A stretch of DNA of 64,000 bases from Talpa occidentalis (Eukaryota > Chordata > Mammalia > Eulipotyphla > Talpidae), in the NCBI RefSeq assembly GCF_014898055.3, contig NW_023601212.1:31732329-31796328 (forward strand). The letters are read 5' to 3'. Below, piece by piece: positions 36,001-48,000 of this stretch (position 1 is the stretch's first letter; every line of letters begins with the position of its first letter). The position numbers were made by a program, and so were the translations under genes. The notes below the pieces were generated by a model. That model saw only the letters and a program-made list of their open reading frames with translations, searched no databases and was not told where the DNA came from.

Positions 36001-39000
36001 GGATCCTAGGGAGAGCAGAGCAAGGCTCTGATTTCAGACTTTCCGTGCACCCACCCACACTGAGGCCACTGGTGGCCCAGGCCTCACCTTCAGGACAAGC
36101 CTCGCAGGAGCAGACTGGCCCATGGTCCCCAGAGTGTTGTAAGGCACACAGGTGTAAGTGCCAAGAGCCTCCTCTGTGGCCTCCTCAATGCGAATGGAGC
36201 CATCTTCCATTAAGGTCCAACCCAGGTTCTGCTGAAGCACAGAGGACTGAGTGGGGAGCAAAGGTAAGGGTGTGGACATGGGGACAGGGCTGGATCGCGC
36301 TGGCCAGCTGGGCAGGTAAGGGCAGACATGGGTTAGTCTCGGGGGTGATGCCAAGCACTGGGAGAACAGGACTGCAGACCCACAGAGGAAGTCACACTGT
36401 TTTCCCAGAAATAGGAGGGAGAACAAAAGGAGTCTCAGCAGGAATCAGGAGAGCCAGAGACTCTGAGTCAGGAGGGCCCAGCATGCATCTCTCTAGCACC
36501 TTCTCGACCTGAAGCGGGCGGCCATCCTTGTTCCATTTGACCACGGTAGCCGGTGGCTCTGCATCCACAGGGCAGCGGATATAACCATGAATCCCCACAG
36601 GCACATAGATTACCGGGGGCATGTTGAGCACACGGGCTGGGTCTGCAGAGGGATAGTGTGGAGGAGAAGAGAGACACAAGAGATATCAAAAAGTGAGAAA
36701 CCTGGGCAGGCGGCCAAGCCACCACCAAACCCCTGGGGTCCCTCCCAGACACTTGGGCTCCCAGGCACCATCTTTCACACCTACTCGCCCATTCAGTGAA
36801 CATGTCCTACATGTGTCCTCAGCACCCCACATAGAGCTAGGGTGCCAGACCATTTGTCAGTAATAAGAACCACAGACTCTAAGACTGACAAGCCCCCAGT
36901 TCGAGAGCTTATAACCCAGAGGCCACATCTGTGGCAGGCTGCAGGCTTCTTCTGTCTGTCCTGACTAACGTGTTCTTAGGAACTTCTTTTTTTTTTTATT
37001 TATTTATATTTTACATCATTGTTCATTTTTAAACCAAATTTGCTTTTCCGCCCTCAGGTGTAGTCCCCATAGAATTTCCTCCACCAATTCACCAGTGCAC
37101 CATCACCACAATCCCCTGTGCTCCTCCCTCCCTCCCTTCTGTTTTGGATGCTTGGAGGTCCTCAATGGCATATTCTAGTCTGCCCCAATCTGCGGTAGCC
37201 CTCAAAGGCTTCTAACTCATGGATTTCAACACCAGGCAAAGATCCTCATGGTCCTGCCAGTGGTTTCATGCCTGTTACTCCCAGTCTGGTAAAATATGTA
37301 AAGTATAGGAGTCCTAGGGAGACCAGAGCCCCCACCTCCAAACCTGGAAGCCAAAGAGCAACCACCTCCTCCCCTAGCCACTCCTGATTCCATCTCTCCT
37401 GGACACCAAGCAGCCCCCTCTTACACCTAAGCCAGTTTCACACATAAGGTGATGAGGACACAGCCATGGGGAGTTCTTTTCTCGCCTTTTGTTGTGCTAG
37501 CAGTCCAGCTGCCCAGTCCTCAGTTTCCCATCTGTGCTGCTGGAACACAGGCTCAGCCCTGGCCTCCGAAAGATGCTCTCAGGAGAACAACTCTGCGTGG
37601 GTGAGTCATCACCTCTTGATTCTCCCCAGTTTCCCCTGAGGGCCACTGAGGAGAAAGATCCAGAACTTCCAGGGAGGCTGTAAGGATGAATGAGCTGCTA
37701 TCTTTTAAGCATTTGGAGCTCTTCAGAGAACAGCATTACATAAATACCAGGCCGAGTTATATATTTAGACATAGCTTCCTACTTTTGTATGGTGGAGTTT
37801 TTTTTTCCCTCCAAGGTTTTCAAAGGGTTTATGAATGGGAAATACTCTGAACACTTCTTTTTAGCAGAAATAAAGATCCTTGTCTCACCCACCTGAAAAC
37901 CTCACCCCCTGGATTCTCTTTGAAGACAGGAAGGAGATTTAAAAAAAAAAAAAAAAAGGACAAGAGAGATGGGGAAACCACCCACCCCTCCCAGCAAAAA
38001 GGTGGCCCATGGCTTCAAAGATGGGGGGCCGCATCCTGACTTGATTCACCAGGCTTCTGAAGCCACCCTGTGGGCTCTCTCCTTCCACACTGCCACCTAC
38101 TTGCTCAGGTGACACAAGTCAGATGAGCTACTGCTCCAGGTGGAGTGATCCTTCTGCACTGCTTTTCACCTGCAAATATGCACATACACACGCACATGCT
38201 CACGCGCGCACACACACACACAGCCAGCTACAGGGGTCCCATGGAAACTGCCCCCACACTCGCTCTTTCTTTCTGCCAGTCTGGGCCAGATTGACCTGAT
38301 ATCTGGGGTCACACCGTTTTCATGGACCCCACAGAAATCATAGGAAACTGAAAGTCCATTTAAGTTGTGGACAGCAGAAGTGGGGCGACGGTCCCTATGC
38401 CCCACCAGCAAAATCATCCCATAGAGATGAGCAAACAGTGAGCAAGTAGGGTTAGGAGTTGAACGGGGCTCCAGGCCCAGCCTGGCTCCACGCTGCACCT
38501 ATCACCAGTGGCTGAAAATATCCAGCTCTGTGGGCAGAGAGGAGATAAGCCCTGCCTCCAGGGTCACCCCTTGTCCTTCCACTTGTCCTCAGTTCAAATG
38601 CCAACTCCTCACCATGTCTCCATTCCTCACCCTGCCTCTCCATCCCTGAGGAGGGAGTGGTTTTCCACACCAGCCCGGGATGATGGACAGCCTGTCACCT
38701 AAGGCAACCAAGTGGGGCCTTTGTTGCCTGAGTGACGGGGCCATCCACAAATCAAAAGGAAGAAATTAATCCTCATTACTCATCTGTCTCTCTCTCTCTC
38801 ACAATGCTCAGCCTGCCAGGGGGTTGGGAGAGCAATGACTACGCTGAAGTATTCAAAATTAGCAAACTGAATTATTGTGCTCACACAAAAGCCTTCGATT
38901 GTTCTGGCATGAGGAGCGGCTCATTCATCTGGGTCTCTGGCAGCCCTAGAGATGAGCAAAGAGGAAGCTGAGAGAGAGCCAGGTGCTGGCAGAGCTGGAT

Positions 39001-42000
39001 CTAGTCACCCAGAAGAGGGCTGTAACCCCCTGTCCACAGTGGGGTAAATGAAGCACTGACAGGAAAGCTGATCTTACGCCTGTTTAAGCTCACTCCCTCA
39101 CAGACAGAACAAGGCACCAGAGAACATCTCAGTTAGGGTACAGGCAGAGGTGCGCCGAGCCTTCAGAGAAAGGACAATTGTTCAGAAAGGCTGCCTGTCC
39201 TTGAAGCCAACCTAGACCGGCTGATGGATGGATTACCTAACACACCCTGTGGTGCTGGCCCGAGGAGAGGCCCAGCCAGCATTGGTCAAGCTCCCCGAAC
39301 AAGCTCAGATCCCATCTCCTCCCTCAGTCATTCCTCTGCCCACATTCTCTTGAATGACACTCAGTCTCTGTGGCTCCCCAGCTTCCAGCCGGGTTAATGT
39401 GGCCAGAACCTTTCAGAACTCCCACCAAAAGGGGCTCTCACTCCCCTACTCACATTGCACCGTCAGGTACGCTGAGGCAGAGGGGGAGCGCCCCAGGCTG
39501 TTGCTCGGGACACAGGTGTACTTTCCGGCATCCTCAGGCTTCACCCGGAAGATGATCAGGGTGCCGTCAATCAGGATCCGCACTCTCAGCTTCAGGTCAC
39601 TACAAAGACAAGGGGGGGATAGGTAGGCAGGAGTCCAGAGCAAGGGAGCAAGGCATCCTTCACCCATAGACGAGGTAAAGAGACCTGGATCTTCCTCCCA
39701 TACCTGGGTCCTTCAGAAGACCCCTATGTGCAGAGGCTGGCCTTAGCACCCAGGAGACACGGACCTGACCACACCCTCTCCAAGCCCCTGGCTTCCTCAT
39801 GGAGCCCCTGCTCAAAAACCATACAGGGTGGGGGGAGGCCTGACTGGGGATCCCAGCAGGGCCAGGTGGTGCTCACTTCTGGAAGTAGACATTCTCGTCC
39901 TGCCAGTACCAGGTGTAAGTGAGGTTGCCGGGATACGCCTCGGCCCGGCAGGTGAGCAGAGCATCCTGGGAAATGTTGACAGTGATGTTCTCAGGAGGGG
40001 AGACTATGAAGGGAGGCCCTGGGGAAACAGGAAACAAACATGACCTCACCTGGTAAGGGAGGGGGAAGACAGGGCCACCTAGAACACTCTGAAATGTCTC
40101 AGGAAGGGTACCCTAAACCCTGGGAGAGAGAGCTAGGGGTGGCACTGGCCCAGGGTGAACAGAACAACCAGGGCAGTTGTCATGGAGATGCTTCCCTCAT
40201 CAGTCTCTGTTCTTATTCTCTCTACAAGTCCCAGAGATGCAAATAGTCCTGGGGTGTGCCCATATTATGCGCCACCCCCTCCCAAGAGCCAGCAGCAAAC
40301 CTGTATCCACCCCGTGCACAACCCCACTATATATCCTGGCTCCCCAAACTAGGCATCTAACCCCCTACACACACCCATGCATGCCTGCACAAAGGCGTGC
40401 ACCCACATACGCAGCCCTTCCTGCCCACCCTTCCTTCCAGCGGAGCCCTGAGCAGGAGACATGCAGGAGGGACAAAGGCCGCTCTTCCAGCCAGAGCTAG
40501 GAATAATCTTGTCTCCAGAGGAGTAAGAGGCTTGTGCTGCTTACCAACCAGAGGTTAAGAGGGCAGCTTGGGGGAGAGGAGGCAGGGGGAGAGCAGAATA
40601 AATAGAGGGTGAAATTCCAGCAGTCCTGGTGCTGGTTTCCAGACAGGCCGCACTGCCACCTGGCCCTCTTCTCAGAGGGCAGCTCTCCTACAGGCTGCAG
40701 GGGCCTCTGGCCATGCTGCAGCTCAGCACTCCAAGTTGGGAGGAAGCCAGAAGAGCTTGCACCACGGCGCCTGACAGACCAGACAGCTGGACAGCTAGAG
40801 AGCTAGACAGCCGGACAGCCACCACCTATCCTGTGGTTTCCCCTGCAGGTGGTGGTAGAGTGGGTGGCCTGACTCAGTGCAGAAGAGAGAACCTACCACC
40901 CAGACACCACCCTTTCTCTTCTGTGGGACTCTGGGCCCCAAGGAGGCACGGGCACCTCCTACTGCTGATCGTACATACCCCACTCCTGCCAAATACCCTT
41001 GGCGTTATTTAAATATTTGGGGTTTGGACTGGACTCTTATCTTTATTTATTGATTCCATCACTAATGGATGGAGACCGGAGAGAGGTCTTATTCCCTGGG
41101 GAAGGTGGGGGCATGGCAGGATACTATCTGGACAGAGAAAGTGGAAATCACCCAGCATGGAGCCACCCACGACAGCAGGCCACTGTAGGAGCTCCAGAGA
41201 GAGGTGTCCCACCCAGCTCTTCACTCACTCCCGTTGTACTACCCGTACCTGGGGCATGAAGAAGCCAGAGCGATGGTCCTACCTTGGACAAGCAGGTGGG
41301 TGGTGTGGATGGCCTCCCCCTGGATGCTATATGCACGACAGGTGTAGGCTCCTCTATCTTCCCGACTCACTGATGTCACCGTCAGGCTGCCGTCACTCAC
41401 CTAGGGCCAGGAGAGATGGAGCTCAGCGCCCAGGGCTCTCTCCAACAACCGCCTTAGGAGGAGATGACCCAGGGCTCTCACATTTGGGCACCTGGGGATA
41501 TGGAGGCAGGTACCTCATTTTCCATCCCTCTCCAACAACACAGACACCACGCCTGTGGCAGAGCCAGGATGCCTGATGTTTTCATGCCCACTCACACCTT
41601 TACAGTACATTCCCAGTCACATGAAAGGAGGTGGGGAATACCTTGGAGACAGAAAAAGGGGCAAAGGAAGGCTGGCCACCAAGGAGCAAAAACAGAGGCC
41701 CCAACAGAGAACAACACTCACCTGGTATTTCCCACTAGCACCTAGGAGTGTCCCCTCCTTGAGCCAGGTGACAATGGGCTTGGGATTCCCAAAAGCTGTG
41801 CAGGTCATGGTAATACTGCCACCCTCCTTGGCCTCAATGTACTGGGGGGGTGTTTCTGTAAAGGTAGGAGGAGCTGCAAAGAGACAAAATGCAGGTGGAA
41901 TAAGCCAGGCTGCCTGCACATGGCTCCCACAGCACAGGCACTGGGCCTGGTATGCTCAGGTATAATACAAAGGGGAAGGATAAAGGTGAGAAGGTGGAAA

Positions 42001-45000
42001 TAGGCAAAACCCTGCCCACACACTCACAGCAGAGGAGACCTAGAATTCAAAGTCAGATTGACTGGATCCAAATTCCAAACATTTTCTACTATAGTTGGCT
42101 AAGTCCCAATAAACTAATTTTTTTTATAATGTTCTCTAACATCTTTTTATTTTATTTTATTTATTTGTTTTTGTGTGGAAGAGTTGGGGTGCAGGTCAGA
42201 GGTGCAGGGGGGTGAGAGGATTCACCAGAAACACAGTGGGGAGCAGAAAAGGCAGATCTACTGAAATACACTGCTAAAGGGAGCAGCAGACAAGACAGGA
42301 GAGGTCTGCTGCACCATGTGGGTTAGCTCCCTGGCCAGGGATCGAACTTAGGCTATCATCATGGTGATAGTGCTGAGACTTAACTCCTAGGGCACCAGAG
42401 AGGCCCCCAATAAACTAATGTTTTATGAGCATCTATTGGGAAGTAAGTGCTCTACATTAGAGACATGTGGACAAATAAGACAATGATCTCCTGGCCTTCA
42501 CTAGCTCCACAGATGTTTCATCATCTTTCACTCTTTTTCTTCACAGTCACTAAGATAGAGAGGCCCCTCTTTCCATAAACCTCAGCCCTGCCAGGCCTCA
42601 TATTGGGACCTGCACCATCTGAGCCCCATCTAAGCCTGCAGATCACAGGTCAAGATTACACAGAATCTTCCTTTTCCAAGATTCTGCAGAGAAAAATCAT
42701 TCCCCTTCCTTCCCATCAGGCTTCCACTGTACAAACTTCCCCCTTTTTAATCCTTTGATATGCCAGTGTGTCTCACCACCACTTGCATTGGAGTTTTGAC
42801 TAAAACTCCAATAATCAGTTTTTAAGAGACGTGGCATCTGCAGTTAATAAAGATGCATCAAATATATATAAAGCAATTATTGCAGACCTAAAAAGAGACA
42901 TTTACAGCAATACAATAGTAATAGGGGAGTTTAACACCCCACTTACATCAATGAACTGATCAACTAGAGAGAAAATCAACAATAACCTTAAACAAAGAAT
43001 GAAAGCAGATGGGTTTAACAGATATTTATAGGGCATGGCACCCCAAAAAAGCTGAGTACAGGGCCTTCCCTGGTGGCACAGCAGTTGAGCGCTGGGCTGC
43101 GAAGCTGCCCACAGCCTCTGCAGCGCTGGTTCGATCCCCGGCCACCGGTCTAGGGTCCCACATGGCACACAGACCTCTCCTGCCGCCTGCTGCTCCCCTC
43201 AGCAGTGTACTTCGTCAGTCTGCTCTGCTCTCCCCTCTGGCTCTGGTGAATTCTCTCACCCTCCAGCACTTCTGACTGTACCCAGCGCTTATATAAATAA
43301 ATAAATAAATCTTTAAAAAAAAAAAAACTGAGTACACATTCTCCTCAAGTGCACATAGACCACATGCTGGGTCATAAAACAAGTCTCAATAAACGCATGA
43401 AGTTTAAAATCATATCAAGTATCTTCTCTGACCACAGTGGTATCAACCTAGAAATCAACCACAAAAAGAAAGCAGGAAAAGTATCTAACAATACAGATTT
43501 ACAAGATACTAGGAATGGAACAAAATGAAATCAAAGGAGAAATTTTAAAGTACCTGGAAACAACTGAAAATGAAGACACGAGCTATCAGAACCTATGGGA
43601 CACAGTAAAAGCAACACTAGGCTGAAGTAAGTAGTAATAGAAGGCCTACATCAAGGAACAAGAAAGATTTCAAATAAATAATCTAATATTATAAGGAGCC
43701 AGAAAAAAGAAGAACAAATGAAACCAAAAGTCAATAAAAGGAAGGTAATAATAAAAATTACTGTGGTGATAAGCAAAACAGAAATTTTAAAAAAAAGATA
43801 ATCAATGATCAAAAAGACCAAAAGCTGGTCCTTTGAAAAGATAAACAAAATATGCAAACTTTAAATAATCTCACTTAGAAAAAGAGAGAGAGAGAGCACT
43901 AATAAATAGAATCAGAAATGAAAGAGGAGTTACAATAGTCATCACAGAAAGACAGAAGAGCCTAAGAGACTACTATAAGCATCTTTATGCCAATAAATCC
44001 AGAAGAACTGGACAAATTCTTAGAACGATACACTATATCAAGACTAAATCAGGAGAAATAGAAAACTTGAACTGACCAATAACAAGCAAATAAACTGAAC
44101 AATAATCAAAAGTTTCCCAAAAAAAAAAACCCAAAAGCTCAGGACCTAATGGTTTCACAAGTGAGTAATCATCAAAGATGAACAAATACCTATCTTTCTC
44201 AAAGTCTTACCAAAAAAATAGAAGAAAAGGGAATGCTTACAAATACATCTTAGAGACCAACATTATCCTGATATCAAAAGCAAAGACATCAGCAAAAGAT
44301 GAGAAAACTACAGACCAATATCCCTGATAAACATAAACATAAAAATCCTCAACAAAATCTTAGCAAACTAAATTCAACAACACACTAAAAGATTCATACA
44401 CCATGACCAAGTGGGATTTATTCCAGGGATGTAAGAATGGTTTAACATTTGCAAATCAATCAATGTAATTCATCACGCCAACAAAAAGAAAGATAAAAAC
44501 ATATGATCCTATTGATAGACGCAGAGAAAGCATTTGACAAGGTCTAACATCCATTTATGATAAAAACTCTCAATAAGGGGTGATAGAAGGAACATATGGC
44601 AATATAATAAAGGCCATGTATGACAAAACCATAGCTAACATCATTCTCAGTGGTAAAAAACTGAAATCTTTTGCCCTAAGACAAGGACATGCACTTTTAC
44701 CGCAACTATTCAACAACATATTAAAAGTCCTAGCCAGAGCAATTAGGCAAAAGAAAGATATAAATGGAATCCAAATTAGAAAAGGAGAAAATTATCACTA
44801 TTTGCAGATGACATGATAATACACATAGAAGATGCTAAAGACTTCACTAAGAAACTATTAGGAACAATAAATCTTTACAGTAGAATGGCAGGTTACAAAA
44901 TCAACATACAAATGCCTTTGGCATTTCTCTACACCATCACCTAAAAGGGAAGTAAATCAAGAAAATATCATCATTAATAGCCACATCAAAAAGAATTAAG

Positions 45001-48000
45001 TGGCTAGAAATAAATTTAACAAAGGAGGGGAGAGACCTGTACAAGGGAAATTATAAGGCATCCTTAAAAGAATAGAAGACACAAAGAAATGTAAATATAT
45101 CCCTTGCTCTTGGGTTGGAAGAACTAACATTGTTAACATGGTCATCTTACCCAAAGCAATATACAGATTCATTCTAATCCTTATTAAAATTTTGATGGCA
45201 TTCTTCAAGGAAATAAAATAAACATTACTGAAATTTGCATGGAACCACAAAAGAGCCTAAATAGCCAAGACAATCCTGAGAAAAACAGAATGGAGGTATT
45301 TACTATACTCCCAGACATCATATATACTACAAAGCTATAATAATCAGAACAGTATGGTATTGGAATAAAAACAGACACAGACACCAATAGAATAAAATTA
45401 AGAGGCCAGAAATAAACCCACATTATATGGACGGTTAATCTATGACAAAGGAGCCAAGATTATACAGTGGAGAAAATAAAATCCTCTTCAACAAATGGTA
45501 GGAAAACTAGACAGCTACATGCAAATGAATGAATTTTGACCACTATCAGATACCATACAAAAAACTAACTCAAAATAAAGACTCAGATATAAGACCTGAA
45601 ACTGTATAATACATAGAAGAAAACATGGGAAAAACACCCTACAACATTGGCTTCAATGATGTCTTTGGAGCCTTAACTCCAATAATAAGGGAAGCAAACA
45701 CAAAATAAACAAATGGAACCACATCAAACTCAAGTTTGTGCACAGCAAAAGGAAGGTGGAAAGGGCCGAATGGACTATGGTTAAGGACTATTGGGGATCT
45801 GGTTGTGGGTGTGGTGTGGTGACACACATCTGAAGAGATATGAACCTAAACCCCTAAAACAAATAAAGTGCTGTAAGCCAGTATTTTCTCAATAGAAATA
45901 AAATATTATAAATGAATGAATGAACTGATGAATGAATGAAAAGAGACTAATGTCTCATGTGTCTGTGTTGCTTATAGAAGTGATCTGAAGCCTTGGATTG
46001 TCAGTTGGTAGTCTCTGAATTGACGGCCCAAATCAGAACCCCAGCCTGGAACTGCACAGTCCAGATAGAATAGGTCACTTAGCTCATCTCAAGTACCCAC
46101 TTGCCAGGCTCCCACTTATTTTGTACCCTGAGCAAGTTACTCAGCCTCTCTGGGCTTCCTAAATCCCCCACCCTCCAGAACTGATGTGAAGAGTAAATGA
46201 GATAAAAATTATGAAAAGGATGGTGTAAAATGTAAACATGAAAATGTTGGTTATTTTGCCATTACTATCTTTATTACCATCTCCCCAGGAGCCTCAGAGG
46301 CACAGATGAAAAGCTTTGAGAAGGGTCTCTCCTCTCCTGGCAGCACTGCCCTGAGAACTAGTCAGAGAGCTTTAGATTTCATCACCCATTCCGAGGCCAA
46401 CCTCATCTTCGATCACATTTCCCCCTTTGCTGTGCTCTAACCACAGTGGTCTTTGTCTTCCTTTGTCTTCCAAGAACATCCAGCCTCAGGACCTTTGCCC
46501 CTGCCATTCTCCCCATAGGTTATGCACACCCAGATCACATTCCTTCAGTACGTGCCTTTGCTGACATGCCATCTCTGCTTTACCCAACCAGTCTATCCAA
46601 CATGGCACTCTCAGCATCTCCAGCATTTTAGACTTATTTTCTTTAAAGCACTTGTCACTAACTCTCCTTCAGAGCAGATACTTTTCTGTAAATCCCACTG
46701 TATGCCCAGCTTCTAGCATAATGCCTGGCATATAACATCGTATTCAACAAACATCTGCTGAATGGACAAAGGAGTAAAATGAATGAAGATGCACATGCAC
46801 CTCCAGGCCAACACAAACACATGGAAGTTCGTAAGAACAAGACCATGACAAGAGCACTTTCTCTGACAATCCCCAAAGCTCTTAGCTCAGTGTGGGCACA
46901 GGAGGCACTTGGATAGAATATTGAATGAATTAAGAAGGGCACTCACACATACACCATCTTCATGAAATTCAATTCTCATCCAGTATCTAACACACTCAAA
47001 TCATGGCACAAATCATTCCAAATCCTTTCAAAAGAATCCTGAAATCCTAACATCCAGGCCTCCCTCCCTATTATGGAATGTCAGCTCATCTCCAGTGGCA
47101 CCTCCTGCCAACCCTGCCCCTGAAACACAGTTAACACAGCCACAGCCTCTATTACCTCTGGTGTCAAGCTTTAAAGAAAAGATAATAAATTAAATTACGT
47201 CCTGAAGTGACAAATTAATTACTAATTACATAATTACTTTATTATTTAGGTGCTAATCAGGAAAGTACTTTGAACAATTTCGAGTTTTCAGGAAAATAAT
47301 GGTTTGACTCTCGATTATTTACTGAATTAGGTGTTAGCTTGCCAGCTGCATTTCCAGGCTTAATTCTTTTTTACAAGTGCCCTATAATTAATAGTGTAGG
47401 TTAGAAATAGGCTGGTCTCTCCTCCAAGTAATTCATCGACCTAAAGCAAGGCTTGGCTTGGGCTTTTTGGGTATTTTAGATGTGATAAAGAAATAATTAG
47501 GTTTGCTTCCACCCAACTGGGCCTTCAAGAAAACAGAGAAGGAGGAGATCACTTGTAATTCTAATTTTCACTGGTCTTTCATTTTCCAAAGGTGATCCCT
47601 GTCAGGAGATGCCTGACATTGAATGCTCTTGCTTGGAAGCAATGGAATGCTGGTGCTCTGGTGTGAAGTTCTCCTTCGATAATAAAAATATGAATGCTGC
47701 CAGGAACCTCCAAACTTCGGATGAAGGGGAGGAGGAATAAAGAATAATCTCAGGAGACAGGCTCCTCAGGGAGGGCAGAGAACTCTCTGAAGAGCCCTGG
47801 TTCTACAGCCCAGAGCACCTGGTGCAGTCAGCTTTTCCGCCGGACCTTCCTTATAAGCAGCCTATATGCTCTCCCCTCATACACCAGCTCGCCTTCTTCT
47901 GGGCATCCAGACACATGCTGTTCCCTCTGTCTGGAAAACCCCTCCCCAACTCCAACGCCCACACCTGGCTAACATCTTTTCCCTGGTCAGGGGTCTGAAG

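Noticed and set aside
41396..41405. GTGAGT at the start of exon 5 read as a splice donor
   Set aside because: The frame and the family sequence VSDGSLTV require it to be the first exon bases after a CTAG acceptor.
44580..44816. Open frame within the L1
   Set aside because: A short remnant of L1 ORF2; the reading frame is broken on both sides.
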